Source of the DNA: Melastoma dodecandrum
Lineage: Eukaryota; Streptophyta; Magnoliopsida; Myrtales; Melastomataceae
DNA length: 64,000 nt
Direction of reading: 5' to 3'
NCBI GenBank assembly: GCA_029817715.1
Contig: JARUPY010000605.1
Location: 2,232,001-2,296,000, forward strand
The translations under genes and the position numbers were made by a program. Below are positions 33,995 to 42,732 of this stretch, one piece after another. The notes beneath the pieces were generated by a model. The model was not told the DNA's origin. It was given only the letters and a program-made list of their open reading frames with translations, and searched no databases. Numbering within the stretch: position 1 is the stretch's first letter; each line of letters begins with the position of its first letter.

Positions 33995-36900
33995 CTACTC
34001 TCTTGGTCGTTTTCCTCGATGGTCAGGGGAGTGTGCTGGACTTCTTTTGTGAGTGGCTGAGGGACCCGCTGATGAAGGTTCTAGATTTGGGCTGGACGAG
34101 CTTGGGCCAGATGAGCCTGGGCCGAGGTCCACTTTGTCTAGAAAGTCTTGTGCTATATCTTCCCAATATACTCCGTCTTCTTGATGCTCGTGTTGGTGGA
34201 GTGCACATTGGAGTATGTGGACATGGTGCGGATCTGTGTACTGGATCTGGTGTTGGAGTACCACGTCTGGGTCTAAGTATGGAACTCCATTCTCCTTACA
34301 AAGCCTGATCTTTAAGAATTCATTGTTGGTGATGGCCATTTCTCGATCTGAGTGGAGTGAGGCTTCATGGATTAGAGAAAATGGAAGGCTGGAGAATTCA
34401 TCTGTGGTGTTGATGGATGCCATCGCTTGGAGTCTTGAATCAAAGTACCAGTACCTGCGAAAAAGATAAACTGAATATGGGGTTAGTCCGCCGTACTTGA
34501 AGTACTTGTCTTGGTGGGCTTCAATCCATGTCTTCCACTGTGTTAGTGGAGCAAACCACGTTAGTACTTCAGCTAAGTGAGAGTGAGGCATCCTGTGTGG
34601 GGTGAATGTGTGAAGGTTTCCAAGTTGCTCCAGGTAAGTGAGTAGTTCTTCAGTGGGGAACTCAAGTGCCATTATGTACTTGTGCAGCAGATACCAGAAG
34701 AACCATTTCAACTCTTCTGGAAAGATACTCATTGGTTCGATGGGTATGGCCTTGAGGAAGGGATAGCAGGGATGTAGTCCTTGTTCTGGGAACATCATTT
34801 GTCCATACTTGCAAAAAATCTTTTCTAAGTATCTCTGTGCCATGGGACCAGCGTTGGCTAGGACTTCTTCCACATGTGCTTGGTTATCATAGTAAATGAT
34901 CTCTGGGGGAAGAATCATTCTCATATCAAGCGGTTGAGGTACATATGTGCGTATCATGGCCTGCAAGCTTGGAATTTCCTGAAGTGAAGGATTAGTAATA
35001 TCAAAAGGTCTAGAAAGGAAATCAGCAACCACATTGTTCCTGCCTTTGATATGTTTGGCTGTGAAAGTGTACTGGGAAAACCATTCTGAAAGTCTGAGCA
35101 GCTGTGCATTTGGGATCTTCTTCTGTGTGAACTTGATCATGGATGGGAAAGAAGACATGTCACTCTCAACAATAAAATGATGGCCAATAAGATGGAACTC
35201 AAATTTTTTGATTCCATATTTGACTGCCAGTTTTTCCTTGATTGTTGAGTGATAGTGCTGCTCGGCTGGATTAAACCTGCCAGACTTATATGCACAAACC
35301 TGGCGTTTTCCCTCCTTTTCCTCTAGGAGTATGGCAGCCCAAAATTGATCACTTGCATCTGTTTGGAGAATTCTGACTCCATCTGAAGGGATCTGTAAGG
35401 GAGGAAGCATTTGTAAATGGGACTTTAAATACTTAACTGCTTCTGTTTGGGCTGGCCCCCAAGGTGGTGAATCTTTCTTGAGTTGGGCCTCCAATGGGCT
35501 GGTATACCTGCTAATGTTAGGAACAAAATCTCTCAAATAGTTAACAATTCCCAAAAATTGTTGGATCTGTTTCTTTGTTAAACTTGAGTCTGGGAATTTC
35601 AATAGTTCTTGGGCTATATGAGGTCCAGGGTGATATTGTCCATTGGCAAGTCTCATTCCCAAGAATTCTACTGAATGTTCGAAGAGTCTCATCTTCTTTT
35701 CTGAGAGCATTATACCATGTTCCTTTACTAGGCCTGCAAATCTTTCTAGCAATTCTTCATGCGAAGGCCTGTCTGAGCTGAATAGTAGGATGTCATCAAT
35801 ATAGATAAGTGCAGAGTCCAAAATGGGTTCAAAGATCTTTATCATGACATTCTGGAAAAGTGACGAAGCAGTTTTTAGTCCAAAGGGTAGTACCGTCCAC
35901 TGGTAATGTCCGTCTGGGATACAAAATCCCGTTTTCCATTTATCATCAGGGTGTATGCCAAGTTGCCAAAAGCCACTCTTAAGGTCAAACTTTGAAAATA
36001 ATTTTGCTTTGGCTAGTGAAGAGAATAATACTGTCCGTCTTGGCAATGGAAACTTATCATCTTGTAGAAACTGATTTAGAGGTTGGTAATTTATGACTAA
36101 CCTCCTTTTCCCCCTGATTTGTTCAGACCGTTTGTTGACATAGAATGCCTCACATGCCCATTGAGAGTTTGTTGACTCAATCAATCCTTGCTGCAATAGA
36201 GAGGCACATTCTTTTTTTGCAGCTTTAGTATCATCAGGATTCATACCTGAATGGCTGGCCTTTGTGGGATTAATGTCTTCATTCTGCTTGAATGGTAACC
36301 GGACGAAGTATTTGGGATTTTTCCATAATGGATGTGGGCACTTCTGTAAGAATTCTTCATGACTTTCTGCAAAGGATGATCTGAACAACTGTTTCATTTT
36401 TTCTGCAGGCTCAATGGAAAACATCCGGGTGAGTGACGTGTATGGTTTGAAATTTCCATGGTATTTGAGACCTGTAGTTAAGATCATTAGCTCTGGTAAT
36501 TTCTGCAAAATATTCCATCCCAATACTATGTCTCTCCCAGGGAGGTCAGTTACGAATAATAAGGATCTGATAATGCAGTTGTGAAAAAGCTTTATTCTCA
36601 AATCCTTAGTCCTGTGGGCAGTACTGAACAAGTCACTTGATGCGGCCACAAATACCTTTTTGTATGGTATTAGAAATTCTTGTGGCACGAGGATCGGGTT
36701 GATCATGCTTTCAGCTGCTCCTGTGTCTATAAAAGCAATGGCAGTAACTGGTCTGTGGTATTTTGAAAAGTATACCTGGACCTTAATGTGCGGTGCCATT
36801 TGGGAAGCAGCAATGAGCGGGATTTGTTTCTGAGCGGAATCTTTAGAGAGTCCTTCTTCCTCAGAATCTCCTGTAATGATGACAGTACCGTTATTGGATT

Positions 36901-39900
36901 CTTCAGATGGTACCTGCCTTGATGGAAGAGTAGGAAAATTTTGTATCTCTGGATGAACTCTGATAGTATAAATTCCGTTAGTATTGTCGTCTTCAGCATC
37001 CGTCCCTGTAGAATATCCTTCAAGACAACAAACTGTTTTCTTAGTTGGGAAATCTTCTAAGGAAAAGATAGATTCAAGGTCATCCTCTCTTAGAGATATC
37101 TGAGTGCATTCTTCAATTTGTGCCATTAACCCTTTTTGCCTTTTGGGGCAGGTTCTGGCAAAATGGTCAGGCTTGTTGCAGATGTAGCATCTGGTTGACT
37201 TCCTTTGTGAACTTCCTTTCTTTCTGAACCTAAGGAATCTCTTCCATTTCCTTGGAAATCTGCGCGATTTCCTGGGAGACCCTTTTCCTTTGGAGGAGTC
37301 CTTTCTCTTGTGCTTTGTCTTGTGCGGTTTGGTTCCTGGGGCACAAGAACACAAGTCTTTGGTGGTACACTTAATTTTGTACCTGTTTTTCTTGGCTCTG
37401 CAGACTTTGTCTAGACGCTTGTCTTGGTTCAGAAATCCTTGTATGATTTCTTTCCTCTGGCACAGCTCATTCACCCCAGAAATTATCTCTTGCTGGATCT
37501 GTCCAACTGTTAGTTGAGCAATTCTAACATGCTTACTGGTAAGACTTTTCTCTACCATAGCAGAGATAGGTGGTTCTATCGAAGATAGAAATACTGGTTT
37601 ATATGAATTGTCACCACCTAAATGGAGGAATAAATGCAACATTCTCTGAAAGTGTTTGTCCAAGTCTTGTACCTTGTAAGAGCAGCATTTACGCTGGAAG
37701 AATTCTGTTCTCTTTTCTTCCAGGAGGTCATTGGGGTTTCCAATAAGATGTAGGTGGAGATTATTCATGAAATCTGGTAAAGTCATGTTTACCATCTGAA
37801 TTTGATCTTGTTCTGAGAACAGGTTCCACCATGTCTGCAAAGCGCCTGTGAAACTGGAGGTCAATTCTGTAAGAATGTCCGAAGTGTTATACACAGTTAC
37901 CCTTTTGTGAATGCACCACGCAAGGAAATCTTGTATGCGTTGGGGCCATTTGCTTCGTGGGATGTCATCAAAGGTAAATTTTGTATTGCCACTTCCTTCT
38001 GACCTTCTTGGAGTGTTTCCTTCCATTGATTCATCGGACTGTACTTCTTCCTGTCTATAGGTACTAGTTTCTGTCTCTTCCCTGTCAGCCATGAATACAT
38101 GAGGTAATAGGGACGAGGATTCTGAAGTAACCTCAGATACCTGTTGTGATTCTTCTGTGGATGAAGTACTTTCATCGGCTGACGAGATGGTTTCTTCTGA
38201 TGAGCTTTCAGAGGTGCCGGTTTCTTCGTACCTGTCTGCCATTTGAATCTGGGAAGGCATAAACGGTGGAGTCGAGGAAAAATAGCTTCCAATAGGGTCA
38301 TGGTTATCATAATAACCGTCAGAGGTATTTTCAGAGAGACTAGGTGAAGTCTGAAGAGTGGTAGATGTTACCCATCTTCGGGTTGGGCAATCTAAAGGGT
38401 CCTGATGTCCTTGGATCATTAATTGCTGTGTCTGAGGGTTAGGACTAGATTGTGTCTCCGGACTGGGTGTTCTCTGTCTCTCTGTGGGCCTGGAGCCTTC
38501 TGCTTTCCTTTTCCCTTCTCTGATCTCATTCCTTTTTCTGGATGATTTTTGTTGTGCTCTAATGACTTCTCTTATTTCTGCAGGATCTTTCTTTCCAACT
38601 TGTCCATACAGAGGATGTGAGTTAGCAGGTATTTGCATAAAAGAAGAAGATCTATTGCCAAAATCCAGAATATCAAAAGGCTTAGAGATGGGATTTGTGC
38701 TTAGACCAAAGCTTTGGGGAATAGTCTGTGGTCGCCCAAAATTCAAAAAACTGGAAGGATCTGGCTGCTTTGTCAGATCTACCTGCTTGTCTTCTAGAAT
38801 TTTTATTTGCCTTTTGAGCTTGGCGATTTCATCATCCGGGTCGGACCTGAAATAAGAAGGGTATTTACCCTTTTCAAAGTCATCTAACCTCTTTTGGAGG
38901 GATTGTAACATCGCCTGATTCTTATCCTGATGGGCGTCCATTTTTGCACTGAGCCTGGCCTCTGTTCCTGTCAAGAGTTCCTGAACAGAGTCTATTTTTC
39001 TGCAGATAATATTGAGTCCTGCATTTTGGGCTAAGGCATTCTGGCTTTGCCAATTAAGGACATTCTCTGCAATACTATTTCTCAGGGGGTTTCCCTGTGC
39101 ATCAACCCCTGTGGGAATAGGAATCTTGGAACAATATTTAATACCGTCAATAGTTTGCTCATTCTGAGGTGGGAAGTTCAATTCTCCAGGTCTTCCCATC
39201 ATCATGATTTCTGATGGAGTGCAGGTGGGTATTATCTCTGCAGCCTCCTGAGCACAACTGGTAGGTAGTACAGCCTCTGGTACTGGGATTATCTGCGAAG
39301 ACAGATTCTTCTTTTGCCATTTAAGAATATTTTTGTAGCAGGGTAATACCTTAGAAGGCTGTTTCTTGGGCCTTTTCTGTTGGGCCTGATCGATCAGAAA
39401 TTGCCATGCTCCATAATCTGTTGCGATTTGCGGAGCAGCATCTGCCTCATCATCCTTAGATGGTCTGTCATCCTGGTCATCATCATCACTGTCAGAATCA
39501 GAGTCAGGAAGATATCTGTGTCCTGACCTTTTCTTCCTTTTGATGTCCTCATCATCACTTGGGAGATGATCATTCTTGCATCCACAAATTTCTGAGGTGC
39601 AAACATCCCAGTAACAATGATCTGTTTCTGGATCCCTGAAGTGATATGTTTCCTGTCCCTGTTCATCAAAGGAATGAATGATTTTGTTTAGGGAGTCAGG
39701 TTTTCGTCGTCTGGGAACCTGTTGCATCATAAACATGGTTGGGAATATCGAAGGAGTTGGTGCATCCTTCTCATGTGACCGGTCAAACTTGATGACCACT
39801 GTGCCATCACGTTCTCTGATGTACTTGGCTTCAGAGGATTGGATGGGCTTGACCTTCTGTCGGGTCCTTTCATAGTTGGTGACCCATCTTTCTGGCAAGA

Positions 39901-40702
39901 GCTTGAGTAAATCTTCTCTGCTGATTTGCCTAGGAACATATAGGCATGTAGGAGATTGTGAGTTATGGTAATCAGCTTGGATGAGTAAAGCATCACCATT
40001 GTTGTTTGCAACATTGAGGTCTAGTGCATGATTCTGCACTCTGTATGCCATCTGGTAGTGCATGGTTGCCTCAATGGAATTTGTATCTTGCTCTGGTCCT
40101 GCAATCTGGACTTGTACTTGTAAAGCATCCAAAATATTTGAATCCTGTAGGGACATACAGAAATTGGGGTAAAGTGTGACAAATACTGTCCCTGCATTGA
40201 GTGTTGTCTCTATGGTGCCGATGCAAGCATGTTGATACTCCTTGTATCTAACATCCAAGAGGGCCATTCTTGCTGTGACTGGTAGACCTTTCCTGCCATG
40301 ATAGGTTAGTGCAAGTCTAATGGCACCAAAGTGAAGATGAGTATATCCCCTGTCCATCCATTGTATAGGAAATTCAGCAGGTAATTGTAAAGAAACAAAT
40401 TGTTCCTTGTGAGTGGCCCAGATGGGGTGCTGGCTGAATTTGCTGGCCTGGACGTACTCGAGTACTCTTGAAGAGGGCTGTCTAATCAGTGTTCTGATTT
40501 TCTTTATGGGATTCAGGGATGGTTTGTTGAAGGCAGCATACGGGTTGAGGAGAGGAAGTGTTGTTTCCTCCCATTCTTCTTTATGGGTTATCTCATATAA
40601 CCCCCCAAGTCTTTCAGAAGTAGATTTTCTTATACTAAGGCCTGAGTCTAGTGTGATGGGAGCATTCATCACGGTAGAGCTAGTATGAGTAGTGTTATCC
40701 AT
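33995..40702 (-). CDS. Pararetroviral polyprotein, unit B (intact)
   Basis: Single open frame of 2,235 aa with the same domain order as unit A: movement protein, linker, capsid with CCHC knuckle (here CYICNKPDHFARTC), aspartic protease (IDTGAAES), reverse transcriptase (YIDDILLF), RNase H, unknown tail. It is five residues longer in the linker between knuckle and protease. Amino-acid differences from unit A are clustered: the region after the coiled coil and the knuckle-to-protease region carry many, while the capsid core and most of the reverse transcriptase are nearly identical. No stop or frameshift is visible. Within the window it lacks an upstream viral promoter, because the array begins at its primer site, so any transcription of this copy would need a flanking host promoter. 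Confidence 0.95.
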   Translation of the reverse strand: MDNTTHTSSTVMNAPITLDSGLSIRKSTSERLGGLYEITHKEEWEETTLPLLNPYAAFNKPSLNPIKKIRTLIRQPSSRVLEYVQASKFSQHPIWATHKEQFVSLQLPAEFPIQWMDRGYTHLHFGAIRLALTYHGRKGLPVTARMALLDVRYKEYQHACIGTIETTLNAGTVFVTLYPNFCMSLQDSNILDALQVQVQIAGPEQDTNSIEATMHYQMAYRVQNHALDLNVANNNGDALLIQADYHNSQSPTCLYVPRQISREDLLKLLPERWVTNYERTRQKVKPIQSSEAKYIRERDGTVVIKFDRSHEKDAPTPSIFPTMFMMQQVPRRRKPDSLNKIIHSFDEQGQETYHFRDPETDHCYWDVCTSEICGCKNDHLPSDDEDIKRKKRSGHRYLPDSDSDSDDDDQDDRPSKDDEADAAPQIATDYGAWQFLIDQAQQKRPKKQPSKVLPCYKNILKWQKKNLSSQIIPVPEAVLPTSCAQEAAEIIPTCTPSEIMMMGRPGELNFPPQNEQTIDGIKYCSKIPIPTGVDAQGNPLRNSIAENVLNWQSQNALAQNAGLNIICRKIDSVQELLTGTEARLSAKMDAHQDKNQAMLQSLQKRLDDFEKGKYPSYFRSDPDDEIAKLKRQIKILEDKQVDLTKQPDPSSFLNFGRPQTIPQSFGLSTNPISKPFDILDFGNRSSSFMQIPANSHPLYGQVGKKDPAEIREVIRAQQKSSRKRNEIREGKRKAEGSRPTERQRTPSPETQSSPNPQTQQLMIQGHQDPLDCPTRRWVTSTTLQTSPSLSENTSDGYYDNHDPIGSYFSSTPPFMPSQIQMADRYEETGTSESSSEETISSADESTSSTEESQQVSEVTSESSSLLPHVFMADREETETSTYRQEEVQSDESMEGNTPRRSEGSGNTKFTFDDIPRSKWPQRIQDFLAWCIHKRVTVYNTSDILTELTSSFTGALQTWWNLFSEQDQIQMVNMTLPDFMNNLHLHLIGNPNDLLEEKRTEFFQRKCCSYKVQDLDKHFQRMLHLFLHLGGDNSYKPVFLSSIEPPISAMVEKSLTSKHVRIAQLTVGQIQQEIISGVNELCQRKEIIQGFLNQDKRLDKVCRAKKNRYKIKCTTKDLCSCAPGTKPHKTKHKRKDSSKGKGSPRKSRRFPRKWKRFLRFRKKGSSQRKSTRCYICNKPDHFARTCPKRQKGLMAQIEECTQISLREDDLESIFSLEDFPTKKTVCCLEGYSTGTDAEDDNTNGIYTIRVHPEIQNFPTLPSRQVPSEESNNGTVIITGDSEEEGLSKDSAQKQIPLIAASQMAPHIKVQVYFSKYHRPVTAIAFIDTGAAESMINPILVPQEFLIPYKKVFVAASSDLFSTAHRTKDLRIKLFHNCIIRSLLFVTDLPGRDIVLGWNILQKLPELMILTTGLKYHGNFKPYTSLTRMFSIEPAEKMKQLFRSSFAESHEEFLQKCPHPLWKNPKYFVRLPFKQNEDINPTKASHSGMNPDDTKAAKKECASLLQQGLIESTNSQWACEAFYVNKRSEQIRGKRRLVINYQPLNQFLQDDKFPLPRRTVLFSSLAKAKLFSKFDLKSGFWQLGIHPDDKWKTGFCIPDGHYQWTVLPFGLKTASSLFQNVMIKIFEPILDSALIYIDDILLFSSDRPSHEELLERFAGLVKEHGIMLSEKKMRLFEHSVEFLGMRLANGQYHPGPHIAQELLKFPDSSLTKKQIQQFLGIVNYLRDFVPNISRYTSPLEAQLKKDSPPWGPAQTEAVKYLKSHLQMLPPLQIPSDGVRILQTDASDQFWAAILLEEKEGKRQVCAYKSGRFNPAEQHYHSTIKEKLAVKYGIKKFEFHLIGHHFIVESDMSSFPSMIKFTQKKIPNAQLLRLSEWFSQYTFTAKHIKGRNNVVADFLSRPFDITNPSLQEIPSLQAMIRTYVPQPLDMRMILPPEIIYYDNQAHVEEVLANAGPMAQRYLEKIFCKYGQMMFPEQGLHPCYPFLKAIPIEPMSIFPEELKWFFWYLLHKYIMALEFPTEELLTYLEQLGNLHTFTPHRMPHSHLAEVLTWFAPLTQWKTWIEAHQDKYFKYGGLTPYSVYLFRRYWYFDSRLQAMASINTTDEFSSLPFSLIHEASLHSDREMAITNNEFLKIRLCKENGVPYLDPDVVLQHQIQYTDPHHVHILQCALHQHEHQEDGVYWEDIAQDFLDKVDLGPGSSGPSSSSPNLEPSSAGPSATHKRSPAHSPDHRGKRPRE

Positions 40703-40781
40703 GGTGGTGTGGGCAAGGTGCTTCTCCAGGTGGAGTTCCTAGTCTAGATCTCTCACTCCCCTCGAGAAGAATAAGAAACCG

Positions 40782-40794
40782 GGCTCTGATACCA
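40782..40794 (-). promoter_or_regulatory. tRNA-Met primer-binding site, unit B and array edge
   Basis: Same 13-base sequence as in unit A. Similarity between the units stops within about 8 bases beyond it, so this site marks the right-hand junction with host DNA. Confidence 0.88.
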
Positions 40795-41399
40795 ATTATA
40801 CCTAGCATAATCAATTTACAATTTGTGTGTGATATATAGAAGGAGCATATGTAACTAGGAATTTAATTTAATTGTGAGTGTAAATTAGAAAAAATTATAA
40901 AATCTAAAAAAGTCTTTAAATTAACAAAAAAAAATTATGGGAAAATAGTTTGGCTTTTTCTAGATGTTTACGTTCATTTTGCAGAAAAGTCATTTTCTAG
41001 TTATCATAAGTGAAATATAAAGATACAATATCTACAATATCCGGCATAGAACTGAGATGTTAATGTATTTATACTTTCTAGCTTAACTAGTCATTGTGCG
41101 TCATTCTACTTGAACAAAACAGATCGTGGTTTAGTATTTTAAGGGAAAGAATGAAAACTCAAACATGAGTTTCAATCTCTACAAGAACACAATTATGGAG
41201 ATACAATGGTTAGGGTGACATTTCAAGGCACAGTGTTTTGCTTAAGTGAAATAGTTGAATGATGTTATGTTTAGAATGAGCGGTGGCATGCTTTATAACT
41301 TTCTATATAGTTGAAATGGGTTGTTAAGGTTGAATTTAGAGTGTGTTTTTCTGCAGTTGGAAAATTCTTTTGTTTTTTTATAATATTTTCTTTACTTTG
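40795..41399. other. AT-rich host flank right of the viral array
   Basis: About 600 bases with no gene-like frame and no similarity to the missing 270-bp viral segment. Confidence 0.5.
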
Positions 41400-41880
41400 G
41401 TATGTTTGCTGCATTTTCAAACATGGAAAACAAGTCTCTTCTTTCTTCGAGCCACCCGCAATATGTGGCTTTATGTTCAGTTTTATCCTCTTCTTCAGTT
41501 CATATGCATCATCTCCTGCCACTCAGCTTCATGTATTTCGGTGAACTCAGAAATGCATTAACTCGGCGGTCCCAAGTATCTTCTCGTTTGTCTTGCGCGA
41601 GTTATCTGGGACTCAACTACGAGAGTTTTTCACCTTTCACTTTGAAAAACGAAGAACTAATTTTGTAAATGGGTTGTGCAGCTTGTCGTGTTTTTTATTT
41701 TCCTGTTTTCATCGGCAAACTGAGTTTCTAATGGCACTTGAATGGATAGAAAACTGGGATGAAGGATAAAAGACTATCCAGGAACGCAAATAAGAGACCT
41801 AACATTGTTATATGAGCTCGAGTTGCTTATAAAAAGAAAAACTAAACAACGGAAAACATGAAAACCTTGGCATGGAAAAG
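41400..41880 (+). pseudogene. Decayed copy of the RMR C-terminal tail
   Basis: Stretches match the last exon and 3' flank of the RMR gene at 23.6-24.4 kb. Examples are the Ser-rich LLSSS block, the ELRNALTRRSQVSSRL block ([18 protein letters not shown]) and the TGTAAATGGGTTGTGCAG motif after the stop. The PA, membrane and RING parts are absent. The frame is open for only 70-90 codons and several segments present in the gene are deleted. Orientation is the same as the gene. It lies just beyond the pararetroviral array, so the two RMR-derived segments bracket it. Confidence 0.75.
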
Positions 41881-41889
41881 AAAGGAATT

Positions 41890-42732
41890 GATCCACCCCC
41901 AGTAGAATGGTATAGAAAGCATAAGTAACACAACTGCAAATCCTGGACAAACGCACCAAAAGTGCATCTGATGTGATTTCAGATGGAGGATTTGAGTGCC
42001 TAACTTCTTTGGCCAAGGCCCCAGTTTAATCTTCTTTGTCCCCTGGCTTGTATTCGGCTTCTACTTGCTTCTTCAAGTACCAAACTGGCAAATCTGATTT
42101 CCTCCGTCCATAATAGTCTGTGGGCACCCCATGGCCTGCACGTAAGAATGATCCAGTTGAAACAGTATACAGATTCTGCTATTCCCAGAATCAACGAACA
42201 CAAAGTCGAACTTGGAGATGGCAGCGTCGGAGTTAGATTGGTCCAGCTCTAACACCTTCCAGTCCCCCTGACCAAGAAACTATCCAACATCGATGCCGGA
42301 TTACCGTGGCCCGGCAAAAGGAGGAGGAATGTTGCAAGTGTGTTAGTCTCCGTCGGTTCGGTGATGCGATCAGGACAACCTGTGACGTCATTTCCTACGA
42401 GTCACGCGTTCTCCGACAACCCAATTTTCGACTTTTACATGTGCAGTGTAATGCTGGTCGGATCAACTTGATGTTCCGAGTTTCAAATTCAGTTAGAATC
42501 AAATTTAACCAAAAAAAGAATCCAATTCCAAAGATCTTTTTACAACAGAGCTGATTCCCTTGCAGAACCAAACATGTACTGGCAAACCACAATGGCAGGC
42601 TCTGGATCGAAAATAAGTGACATGGAGGAGTTTGGTTTAGTCTACTTCTGCGGTGAGTGGTGAGAGTATGGGGGGTCTCTGTACAATGCAGATGTTAATG
42701 GTTACGTCTCAATTCCGAATCCAGAGGCTTTC
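41890..42732. other. Unresolved region with possible exon remnants
   Basis: On the minus strand a stretch near 42255-42180 (with the KFDFVFVDSG block) ends at a possible donor. After an acceptor-like TGCAG, another near 42130-42030 can be read with a YYGRRKSDLPVWYLKK block. The joint resembles a real exon pair, but frames and splice sites do not fit cleanly, and I do not recognise the family. The rest is probably CCA-enzyme 3' UTR and intergenic DNA. Confidence 0.3.

Larger units (their letters stand above)
24397..40794 (-). mobile_element. Tandem endogenous pararetrovirus (Caulimoviridae)
   Basis: 16,398 bp made of 1.97 head-to-tail copies of an 8,326-bp unit (24397 aligns with 32723; most landmarks recur at +8325/8326). 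Each unit runs on the minus strand: primer-binding site, leader of about 80 bases, giant polyprotein frame, TATA box, small second frame, AATAAA. The polyprotein joins movement protein, capsid, aspartic protease, reverse transcriptase and RNase H. There are no LTRs and no integrase, which separates it from gypsy elements. Unit A (24397-32722) and unit B (32723-40794) are very similar and both polyprotein frames are open. The right end is at, or within about 8 bases of, the primer site; the left end lacks the last 270 bases of a unit. The layout is that of petuvirus/florendovirus-like genomes; the genus is not resolved. Confidence 0.93.

Noticed and set aside
24397..40794. Ty3/gypsy retrotransposon as explanation for the array
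   Set aside because: No LTRs and no integrase; a movement-protein domain precedes the capsid region and a tRNA-Met site starts the unit, which is the Caulimoviridae plan.
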